This document shows positions 5,666 through 10,791 of a stretch of 10,791 bases of DNA, one piece after another. Position numbers and translations under genes: made by a program. The stretch's first letter is position 1, and each line of letters starts with the position of its first letter. The notes under the pieces were generated by a model, which was not told the DNA's origin, searched no databases, and saw only the letters and a list, made by a program, of their open reading frames with translations. This stretch comes from JACQRW01 sp964371935 (GTDB lineage: Bacteria; Patescibacteriota; Minisyncoccia; Sungbacterales; HO2-52-23). The stretch covers positions 1 through 10,791 of the forward strand of contig CAYJOT010000025.1 of NCBI GenBank assembly GCA_964371935.1, written 5' to 3'.

Positions 5666-6062
5666 TGAAGATGCGCTTGTCAGGCAGGAAACGACAACGG
5701 TCGTGTTTTCCGGACCGTTTCCTCCTCCGCAAATGCTTGAAGCATATGAGCGCATTTTGCCTGGCGCTGCAGAGCGGATATTTCGTATGGGAGAAGAACA
5801 GTCCCAGCATCGGAGAGAACTTGAATCACAAGTGATAAAGTCAGATATAAGAAATTCAAGAATAGGACTGATATTTGGTTTGCTGATAGGCATTGTTGCA
5901 CTCGCTGCCTCTGTCCTCATTGCATACTTCGGCTATCCGGTGAGCGGAGGACTTGTGGGTGTTGGAGCGATCGCAGCTTTAGTTGGAGTATTTGTATATG
6001 GGTCTCAAAGAAGAACACAAGAAAGAAAAGAACGCAGATTAGCCGCAGAAGAAGAGGGTTAG
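5622..6062 (+). CDS. DUF2335-family predicted membrane protein
   Basis: 146 aa from ATG 5622, which is preferred over an upstream in-frame TTG at 5589. The family signature is clear: FSGPFPPPQMLEAYERILPG (29-48) and AAERIFRMGEEQSQHRRELE (49-68). A cytosolic helix is followed by two membrane helices (about 81-102 and 108-127) with a short GYPVSGG turn, then a very basic/acidic tail (QRRTQERKERR). DUF2335 proteins have no established function; I associate them with mobile or phage-linked DNA. Here the gene overlaps an 84-aa partner and lies inside a duplicated-end insertion, which fits an accessory cassette. Family call good, role unknown. Confidence 0.82.
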   Translation: MNGQQESAEVPQKNNEDALVRQETTTVVFSGPFPPPQMLEAYERILPGAAERIFRMGEEQSQHRRELESQVIKSDIRNSRIGLIFGLLIGIVALAASVLIAYFGYPVSGGLVGVGAIAALVGVFVYGSQRRTQERKERRLAAEEEG

Positions 6063-6075
6063 ACATATTCAATTT

Positions 6076-6177
6076 CTCCGCCGCGCCGGCTTCATGACCC
6101 GAGACCCGCGCGTCAAAGAACGCAAAAAATTCGGCCTCAAAAAAGCCCGCAAAGCGCCCCAGTGGGCTAAACGGTAG
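6076..6177 (+). pseudogene. Right 102-bp direct repeat: orphan copy of rpsI 3' end
   Basis: Encodes the last uS9 residues (from the LRRAGFMTRDPRVKER region to AKR and TAG) with no start. Its TAG abuts the stop codon (TTA, 6178-6180) of the minus-strand PEGA gene. Before the insertion the order was presumably rpsI directly against that convergent gene, so this copy marks the old junction. Confidence 0.95.
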
Positions 6178-7275
6178 TTACAGCGTAATCGTGTGCCATG
6201 TTTTGTCCTGGCGAAAGAAGATGGAGTCGGGGGCGTCGGGGGTGGTGAGGATTTCGTCGACCGGGCGGGGATATATCTCTACGGTGCTTCTGCCGCCGCG
6301 GCCGTCGAGTTCGGTCAAGAATATGCCGTCATCCGTACGCACTGCAATGTGCGCGTTAGTGCCGTACCACCATGCGGCATCGCGAATGGGCGAGGACAAC
6401 CGGAGAATCCGCTCCTCGGTCCATTTTTTCTGGAATGGCTGGACGCGGCTGTCCTCAAGCCAGAGCACGCGCAGCTCTTGCCTCTTGATGAAAAGGATTT
6501 TTTGCCCGGCAAGGTCGAAATGCGGGTTTTCTACATCGCGGCCGAGCGTCGCAAACGCTGCCTGCCCGTTCTGATACAGAAAAAGATTTCCGGACGCGTC
6601 AAGGAACGCTACGTCGTTGTTTGGTGAACCGATAACGCGGATCGAGGTTGAGGCGAGCGAAAACCCGGGGTTGCCCAGCACCTCGATCTCGCCGCTTACC
6701 GGGTTGATCCGCTCCAGTGTTCCCTTGGTGTTTATCACATAAATGCGGTTATGCACGACTTCGAAAGAGCGCAGGCCGGAGGCGAGCGTCAGTTTTGTTT
6801 TGCCGATGCGTTCGGTTAAGACCCCCTGCTTGCTTAAGGCAAGCCGGCTCTTTATGGGAGACGATGTCACGTTTTTGAGTATGCCAAGCTCAAGCAATGA
6901 TGACGTGGCAATATCGATCCTGTTCTGGATGAGCAGCACATTGCGAAGTTCGGTGACAAGTGCGGGCGAGACCGCAATGATGCGCGACCATGGCTGGTAT
7001 CCGGCTTTCTCAATGCGTATCAGATAGGTGCCGGGCATAATGCCGGTCAGCAGCGCGCTGCCCGAAAAGAAAGACGTTTCTTTGGCAAGCACTCCGTTTA
7101 AAAAAACGCTGGTCTGCGGTGTTCGCGATTTGAGAAACACGCTCCCGGTCTCGACCAGGACTTTTTTCTTGAAATCAATCGTGAATCCGAGCGAGTAGAC
7201 CACCATCAACGGGGCAAGGACCAGAAAGACGGCGAGCAGGAGAAAAAATAAGATTCGGCGGGTTCGTAGGGTCAT
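6178..7275 (-). CDS. PEGA-domain membrane-anchored protein
   Basis: 365 aa. A short basic N-terminus (MTLRTRR) precedes one hydrophobic helix (about 8-28), so it is probably a membrane anchor with the rest outside. A PEGA-like domain follows (about 40-108): GSVFLKSRTPQTSVFLNGVL, then LLTGIMPGTYLIRIEKAGYQ and PWSRII. Residues 115-365 look like an irregular beta-propeller (repeated VINTKGTLERINP, VAFLDASGNLFLY, HFDLAGQKILFIK strands). PEGA domains are common on cell-surface proteins; the substrate is unknown. It is divergent from murA across a 79-bp intergenic region, and its stop meets the orphan rpsI end. Confidence 0.8.
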   Translation of the reverse strand: MTLRTRRILFFLLLAVFLVLAPLMVVYSLGFTIDFKKKVLVETGSVFLKSRTPQTSVFLNGVLAKETSFFSGSALLTGIMPGTYLIRIEKAGYQPWSRIIAVSPALVTELRNVLLIQNRIDIATSSLLELGILKNVTSSPIKSRLALSKQGVLTERIGKTKLTLASGLRSFEVVHNRIYVINTKGTLERINPVSGEIEVLGNPGFSLASTSIRVIGSPNNDVAFLDASGNLFLYQNGQAAFATLGRDVENPHFDLAGQKILFIKRQELRVLWLEDSRVQPFQKKWTEERILRLSSPIRDAAWWYGTNAHIAVRTDDGIFLTELDGRGGRSTVEIYPRPVDEILTTPDAPDSIFFRQDKTWHTITL

Positions 7276-7298
7276 AGAGTTTTTAATCTGGTCTCTTT

Positions 7299-7307
7299 AT
7301 CATAGCA
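7299..7307 (-). promoter_or_regulatory. Extended -10 promoter for the PEGA-domain gene
   Basis: On the minus strand TGCTATGAT gives a TGn-extended -10 (TATGAT at 7304-7299). No good -35 is seen. The start would be near 7292, about 17 nt before the ATG at 7275. It is back to back with the murA promoter. Confidence 0.5.
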
Positions 7308-7320
7308 AAAAATCAGTCAC

Positions 7321-7348
7321 TTGAAAAGAAGTTGAAAATGCGTATGAT
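7321..7348 (+). promoter_or_regulatory. murA promoter, probably leaderless
   Basis: TTGAAA (7321-7326), 16-nt spacer, TATGAT (7343-7348). The predicted start is about 7355, on the A of the murA ATG. No Shine-Dalgarno is present, in line with a leaderless transcript. Confidence 0.6.
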
Positions 7349-7354
7349 GGGCAT

Positions 7355-8626
7355 ATGTCTGATTCATTCATTATCCACGGCGGAAAGTCCTTGGCTGGCG
7401 AGGTCATGATCAGCGGGTCTAAAAACAGCTCCTTTCCTTTGATCGCGGCATGTCTGCTGACCGACGAGCCATGCGTGCTGGAAAATGTTCCGCTTATTCA
7501 GGATGTGGTGGTCATGGTTGAGATGGTCAGGAAACTTGGTGCCCGGGTTGAGTGGGATCAAAAAATGCGCGAGCTTACGATTGAGGCAAAAGCACTCTCA
7601 AGCTGCTCGCCCGATGTAACCCTCTCAAGAAAATTGCGCGGTTCCATCGTGCTTGCTGGAGCGTTGCTTGGCAGGTTGCGGCGCGCCGAAGTCCCGTATC
7701 CGGGAGGGGATGCAATCGGCAGCCGCCCGCTTACCGCACACTTTCGCGCATTCGAAGAATTGGGAGCGGTGATCCGAGAGCATGAAATTATTGAGATAGA
7801 CGGCAGCACACTAGCCGGAAAATCTTTTTTCATGGATGAGCCCAGCGCCACCGCGACAGAAAATGCGATTCTTGCGTCCGCGCTGGCTCCCGGAAAAACC
7901 GTGATCGCGCTTGCCGATTTCGCGCCGCCCATACAAGAGTTGATCTCGTGCCTGAAGACCATGGGCGCGGATATTCGATTGCATGATTTGCATATTGAAA
8001 TCAACGGGGTAACGCGCCTGCACGGGACGCGCTATCGGATCAATCCCGATGAGATTGAGATTTCAAGCTTTGCCGTGCTTGCCGCGGCAACCCGCTCCGA
8101 AGTGACGCTGCGGGGGATTGCTCCGCAGTATCTTGATCCGGTATTTTTGCAGATGCAAAAAACAGGAGTTGCTTTTGAGTATAGCGCCACGGACATGAAA
8201 ATTATGAAGCCGACATCCGGATACAAGAGTTTCCGGATCCAATCTGGATTGTATCCCAAACTGATGCCGGATCACGTACCGCAGTTTGCCGCGCTCGCGA
8301 CGCAGGCCGAGGGAACTTCTCTTGTACACGAATGGATGTATGAAAATCGGCTACGGTATATTCCGGAGCTGCAAAAAATGGGCGCTACCTGCGAAATTTT
8401 GGATCCGCACCGCGCGCTCATTACCGGCCCGGCCGTGCTTGCCGGATGTGAGGTGGAGAGTTTTGATTTGCGCGCCGGCATGGTGTTGGTGATTGCCGCA
8501 CTCGTGGCAAACGGCCGTTCAATTATCTCAAATGTAAATCATATTGACCGCGGATACGAGCGGATTGAAGAGCGGCTTGGGCAGATTGGAGCGGATATTG
8601 AGAGGGTAAAGGAAAATGACAAATGA
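7355..8626 (+). CDS. murA: UDP-N-acetylglucosamine 1-carboxyvinyltransferase, Cys-to-Asp form
   Basis: 423 aa, full length (E. coli MurA 419). It transfers enolpyruvyl from PEP to UDP-GlcNAc, the first committed step of peptidoglycan synthesis, in the cytoplasm. Active-site residues seen: Lys23 (ISGSKN), Arg124 in PGGDAIGSRP, Asp306 in MPDHVPQF, Arg373 in DLRAG, and the HIDRGYERIEERL signature near the end. The catalytic loop has Asp119 where most MurA proteins have Cys115, the variant known in Mycobacterium and Chlamydia and linked to natural fosfomycin insensitivity. The last residues and stop lie in the AAATGACAAA repeat of the spacer. mreB follows in the same direction after 66 nt. Confidence 0.96.
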   Translation: MSDSFIIHGGKSLAGEVMISGSKNSSFPLIAACLLTDEPCVLENVPLIQDVVVMVEMVRKLGARVEWDQKMRELTIEAKALSSCSPDVTLSRKLRGSIVLAGALLGRLRRAEVPYPGGDAIGSRPLTAHFRAFEELGAVIREHEIIEIDGSTLAGKSFFMDEPSATATENAILASALAPGKTVIALADFAPPIQELISCLKTMGADIRLHDLHIEINGVTRLHGTRYRINPDEIEISSFAVLAAATRSEVTLRGIAPQYLDPVFLQMQKTGVAFEYSATDMKIMKPTSGYKSFRIQSGLYPKLMPDHVPQFAALATQAEGTSLVHEWMYENRLRYIPELQKMGATCEILDPHRALITGPAVLAGCEVESFDLRAGMVLVIAALVANGRSIISNVNHIDRGYERIEERLGQIGADIERVKENDK

Positions 8627-8662
8627 TAAATTCAAAATATCAAAAGTATTTTTTTGTCATTT
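8614..8662. repeat. Inverted repeat spanning murA stop and murA-mreB spacer
   Basis: AAATGACAAA (8614-8623) and TTTGTCATTT (8653-8662) are perfect complements with a 29-nt loop. The surrounding AT-rich sequence resembles spacer filler. The left arm supplies the end of the murA frame, just before its stop (TGA 8624-8626). Confidence 0.6.
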
Positions 8663-8692
8663 GAAATTTGGATTTTTGGAATCTCTTAATTT

Positions 8693-9703
8693 ATGTTTGT
8701 ACGAAAAATAGGCATTGATCTGGGAACGGCAAATACGCTTGTGTTTGTGCCAAAGCGCGGCGTGGTGGTAAACGAGCCGTCGGTGGTGGCGGTGTCGTCG
8801 GATGACAACACGGTTTTAGCCGTGGGAAACGAGGCGCGCGACATGATCGGACGCACGCCGGAAACTATTGTGGCGTACCGGCCCTTGCGCGACGGCGTGA
8901 TTGCGGACTACCGCGTGACCGAGGCCATGCTGCGCTACTTTATCAACAAAGCATCCGGCTCCATGCGGCTCTTCCGCCCCGAAGTCATGATCTCGGTGCC
9001 GGCCGGGGTCACGTCCACGGAGCGGCGCGCCGTAATTGAGGCGGCCGTACATGCCGGCGCAAAAGCCGCATATGTGGTAAAAGAACCGGTGCTTGCCGCG
9101 ATTGGCGCGGGTATCCCTATTAACGAGCCGGCCGGACACATGGTGGTGGACATCGGTGGTGGCACGTCTGACGTTGCCGTAATCTCGCTTGGCGGGATTG
9201 TTGCCGCTACGTCCGTAAAAGTTGCGGGCAACAAGCTCGATGCCGCCATTACCGAGTACATTAAGCGAAATTACAATCTTGCGATTGGGGATCGCACCGC
9301 GGAAGAAGTAAAAATCAAGATCGGCTCGGCCGTGCCCAGCGATGATGAGAGCTTGGTCATGGAAATCCGCGGCAGGGATTTGATGAGTGGCCTGCCAAAA
9401 ACGATCTCACTTCGCTCCCCGGAAATCACGGCCGCAATCGCGGACGAACTCGACGAGATCATCCGCGCCATCAAATCGGTCTTGCACGAAACCCCGCCCG
9501 AACTTGCCGCAGACATCATGGACAAAGGAATCGTCATGACTGGCGGCGGCTCACTCCTGCGCAACATAGATGAGCTTGTCCTACAGGAAACCGGCGTCCC
9601 TGCGTACGTCGCCGAAGAATCCCTCCTATGCGTAGTAAAAGGCACTGGCATCGCGCTTGAACATCTGAACGTGTATAAGAGGAGTATTATGAGTAAGCGT
9701 TGA
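8693..9703 (+). CDS. mreB: Rod shape-determining protein MreB
   Basis: 336 aa, typical. It is an actin-family ATPase: phosphate-1 motif GIDLGTAN (7-14), phosphate-2 motif VVDIGGGTSD (151-160), Glu131 in VKEPVLAAIGAG, and adenosine motif GIVMTGGGSLLRN (279-291). MreB forms membrane-bound filaments guiding cell-wall synthesis, fitting its place beside murA. No clear promoter or Shine-Dalgarno was found just upstream, so it may share the murA transcript. The stop TGA is followed by repeat-containing DNA rather than the usual mreC. Confidence 0.97.
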   Translation: MFVRKIGIDLGTANTLVFVPKRGVVVNEPSVVAVSSDDNTVLAVGNEARDMIGRTPETIVAYRPLRDGVIADYRVTEAMLRYFINKASGSMRLFRPEVMISVPAGVTSTERRAVIEAAVHAGAKAAYVVKEPVLAAIGAGIPINEPAGHMVVDIGGGTSDVAVISLGGIVAATSVKVAGNKLDAAITEYIKRNYNLAIGDRTAEEVKIKIGSAVPSDDESLVMEIRGRDLMSGLPKTISLRSPEITAAIADELDEIIRAIKSVLHETPPELAADIMDKGIVMTGGGSLLRNIDELVLQETGVPAYVAEESLLCVVKGTGIALEHLNVYKRSIMSKR

Positions 9704-9736
9704 TTTATTCGGACTTACGCGTTTGACCACCCCTTG

Positions 9737-9762
9737 GTCATTCTGAGCGGAGCGAAGAATCC
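9737..9762. repeat. Dispersed repeat of the ATTCTGAGCGGAGCGAAGAAT type
   Basis: GTCATTCTGAGCGGAGCG followed by AAGAATCC, with a short inverted match ATTCT/AGAAT at 9740-9744 and 9756-9760. I recall near-identical intergenic sequences in many environmental bacterial genomes, but this was not checked. A small hairpin (GACCA 9725-9729 / TGGTC 9735-9739) overlaps its left edge. It sits at the broken 5' end of the ATPase fragment. Confidence 0.6.
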
Positions 9763-9771
9763 AGTAGGTGC

Positions 9772-10191
9772 GTGTGTAAGCCATTCGAGGCGATCCGCAG
9801 TCCAAGAGTGTTTGAGAATCTGCTCAAGATGCTTGCTCTTCAAATCGGCTCTATTGTATCAGCCAACGAACTGGCGCAGGGACTTGGCGTGACGCGGACA
9901 ACCGTCAACCGTTACCTGACTCTGCTGGAGCAGTCGTTCATTATCAAACGGATGTATTCGTTTTCAAACAACCCGCGCAATGAAATGAAAAAGGGATTCA
10001 AGGTGTTTTTTCTCGATACCGGAGTCCGCAACGCGTTGGTGGATATAGCATCTCCTATGGAAACGCGTGCAGACCGCGGCGCGATTTTTGAAAATTATTT
10101 TGTCAGCGAGCGCATGAAAAACGGATCCCTTGAGATATTTCCGCCGTATTTGACTTCTTTTCGGCATTCTGGTATACTACCCTCATGTTAG
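9772..10191 (+). pseudogene. DUF4143 ATPase fragment, truncated at both ends
   Basis: The open frame (GTG 9772) encodes only the winged-helix/DUF4143 portion of an AAA-ATPase (COG1373-like). Landmarks are LLKMLALQIGSIVSANELAQ then GLGVTRTTVNRYL, YSFSNNPRNEMKKGFKVFFL then DTGVRNAL, and GAIFENYFVSERMKN. The N-terminal AAA domain with Walker A/B (about 200 aa) is absent; the frame runs back into the dispersed repeat and a stop at 9724. After about 10125 the family sequence (normally a WR..G.EVDF segment) is lost and an unrelated tail follows. I read it as a remnant; the GTG start is nominal. Confidence 0.75.
10150..10178 (+). promoter_or_regulatory. Strong extended -10 promoter
   Basis: TTGACT (10150-10155), 17-nt spacer, TATACT (10173-10178) preceded by TGG. 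It is among the strongest consensus matches in the window. The expected start is about 10185, on an ATG. It lies inside the tail of the broken ATPase frame. Confidence 0.75.
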
Positions 10192-10355
10192 CAATAGCAC
10201 GGAAATTACTGCTGATGGATGTGCCGCGCTTGATGCGTGGCAATGGTCTGTTTCCGTTTAGTTTGTGGCAGACCCAGGATTGGTCTGGCGGTGGCGGAGG
10301 AATGTTGATGTGCCACGAGATGTCGTTGATGAGTCAAAATTATTCAACTGTTTAA
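10185..10355 (+). CDS. Short leaderless ORF or structured small RNA
   Basis: A 56-codon ORF (MLAIARKLLLMDVPRLMR... with a WSGGGGGML stretch) begins at the predicted transcript start and its TAA (10353-10355) forms the base of the terminator stem. I do not recognise the peptide. The same RNA has strong helices: TGCCGCGC/GCGTGGCA (10222-10229/10235-10242) and CAGACC/GGTCTG (10269-10274/10282-10287), the latter in competition with another GGTCTG at 10245-10250. An internal GGAGG (10296-10300) is placed 7 nt before an in-frame ATG (10308). It could therefore be a microprotein gene, a small RNA of about 200 nt, or a regulated 15-codon ORF. Confidence 0.4.
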   Translation: MLAIARKLLLMDVPRLMRGNGLFPFSLWQTQDWSGGGGGMLMCHEMSLMSQNYSTV

Positions 10356-10384
10356 AATAAAACCCCTTTTGGGGTTTTATTTTA
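10353..10384 (+). terminator. Intrinsic terminator, 14-bp stem
   Basis: The arms TAAAATAAAACCCC and GGGGTTTTATTTTA are perfectly complementary around a TTTT loop; the right arm is T-rich after the GGGG. The symmetric A and T runs would let it work on both strands. With the promoter at 10150 it closes a transcript of about 200 nt. Confidence 0.85.
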
Positions 10385-10388
10385 TGCG

Positions 10389-10594
10389 ATGAAAACAAAT
10401 ACTCCCCAAAAAATCTGTCTGACTTTTCTAGTTTTTTGTTTGTATTTTGGACAGTTCTTTCTATCCACGGCTCAAAGACGGGATTTTATAATTACTTATG
10501 GGGTTTTGTACTCGGACTGATGCCTCTCCTTGGTGGTCTTGTGGCTATGACAAGAATTCGTGTATGGGGAGGGTTAAAAGCGGAAGGTCAGTAG
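10389..10594 (+). pseudogene. Frameshifted and truncated small membrane protein
   Basis: ATG 10389 opens a short frame, but the protein-like sequence lies in another frame: NKYSPKNLSDFSSFLFVFWT, then SIHGSKTGFYNYLWGFVLGL, MPLLGGLVAM and RVWGGLK, with two hydrophobic segments. One extra A in the AAAA after the ATG would join the start to that frame as MKNKYSPKN. It then stops (TAG 10592-10594) just after WGGLK, where the membrane-protein family I have in mind would continue. So it is broken at both ends. Family identity is a recollection. Confidence 0.45.
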
Positions 10595-10737
10595 GTCAGC
10601 TGCCGATGACTTTGTCGTGGTTGTGGCAAACCCGGAACTTGCAGACGCGTTGAAAAAGCATTTCCTGCATCCGGTTGGGAGAAGGAGCATGCGGATGATA
10701 AAACTTTTTGTCACGCACTCGCGTTTCAAAGATAGCT
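10595..10737. other. Spacer before the epimerase, no recognised gene
   Basis: An open plus-strand frame passes through (reading ADDFVVVVANPELADALKKH) without a start and without a match I recognise. It may be a gene scrap like its neighbours. No convincing promoter or Shine-Dalgarno for the next gene is visible. Confidence 0.4.
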
Positions 10738-10791
10738 ATGTCTCAATCAAAACAAAAATCAATTGTTACTGGGGGTGCGGGATTTATAGGT
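10738..10791 (+). CDS. NAD-dependent epimerase/dehydratase, partial (5' end)
   Basis: Only 18 codons are inside the window. They begin MSQSKQKSIVTGGAGFIG, where TGGAGFIG is the glycine-rich Rossmann motif of the extended short-chain dehydrogenase family acting on nucleotide sugars (UDP-glucose 4-epimerase, dTDP-glucose 4,6-dehydratase and relatives). The substrate cannot be told from this part. No Shine-Dalgarno precedes the ATG. It may begin a surface-glycan locus. Confidence 0.8.
   Translation, partial: MSQSKQKSIVTGGAGFIG

Noticed and set aside
378..6177. Assembly artefact explaining both duplications
   Set aside because: Not excluded, but each copy pair carries an internal mismatch and the lengths differ (81 and 102 bp), which a simple k-mer joining error would not give. 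Read spanning would settle it.
10185..10384. SRP RNA, tmRNA, 6S or RNase P RNA
   Set aside because: The conserved SRP GGAAG loop and GGAAGCAGC strand, the tmRNA tRNA-like ends with tag ORF, the RNase P GAGGAAAGUCC motif and the long 6S end-to-end helix are all absent.
1..10791. CRISPR array, rRNA or tRNA genes
   Set aside because: No regularly spaced repeats, rRNA motifs or tRNA cloverleaf with a GGTTCGAATCC-type arm were seen on either strand.
1..10791. UGA recoded as glycine
   Set aside because: TGA ends the first gene, hicA, rplM, murA and mreB at family-appropriate positions, and no in-frame TGA interrupts a conserved protein.

Overview
The window looks like a Patescibacteria (Candidate Phyla Radiation) genome, most likely Parcubacteria-like. 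The evidence is the compact gene order infA-rpmJ-rpsM-rpsK-rpsD-rpoA-rplQ-rplM-rpsI, weak or absent Shine-Dalgarno sites, several promoters that put the transcription start on the start codon, and a DUF4143 fragment and a PEGA-domain protein of kinds I associate with these genomes. UGA acts as a stop (first ORF, hicA, rplM, murA, mreB), so this is not the UGA=Gly code of SR1/Gracilibacteria. The phylum call is inference from content, not a placement.

Layout: (1) 51-371, a small unrecognised protein. (2) 378-1068, a HicB/HicA toxin-antitoxin pair lying between two 81-bp direct copies of the infA promoter plus the first codons of infA. (3) 1041-5368, the co-directional translation/transcription operon from infA to rpsI. 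Its spacers hold a recurring AT-rich motif, and a near-perfect 37-bp palindrome lies between rpsD and rpoA. (4) 5369-6075, a second small cassette (an unrecognised ORF overlapping a DUF2335 membrane protein) between two 102-bp direct copies of the rpsI 3' end. (5) 6178-7275 (minus), a PEGA-domain protein, divergent from (6) murA (7355-8626), whose catalytic Cys is replaced by Asp, followed by mreB (8693-9703). (7) 9704-10737, decayed DNA: a dispersed repeat, a DUF4143 ATPase fragment truncated at both ends, a compact promoter-short ORF-terminator unit that may be a structured RNA, and a frameshifted membrane-protein fragment. (8) From 10738, the start of an NAD-dependent epimerase/dehydratase.

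How it works together: the central block makes ribosome components, IF-1 and the RNA polymerase alpha subunit; murA and mreB serve peptidoglycan precursor synthesis and cell shape. The most unusual aspect is that both outer ends of the ribosomal block carry a small two-gene cassette inserted with a long duplication of the adjacent essential gene's end. The essential gene stays intact each time, and at infA its promoter is also copied to drive the cassette. Nearly all functional calls rest on protein motifs read by eye; no database search was run.
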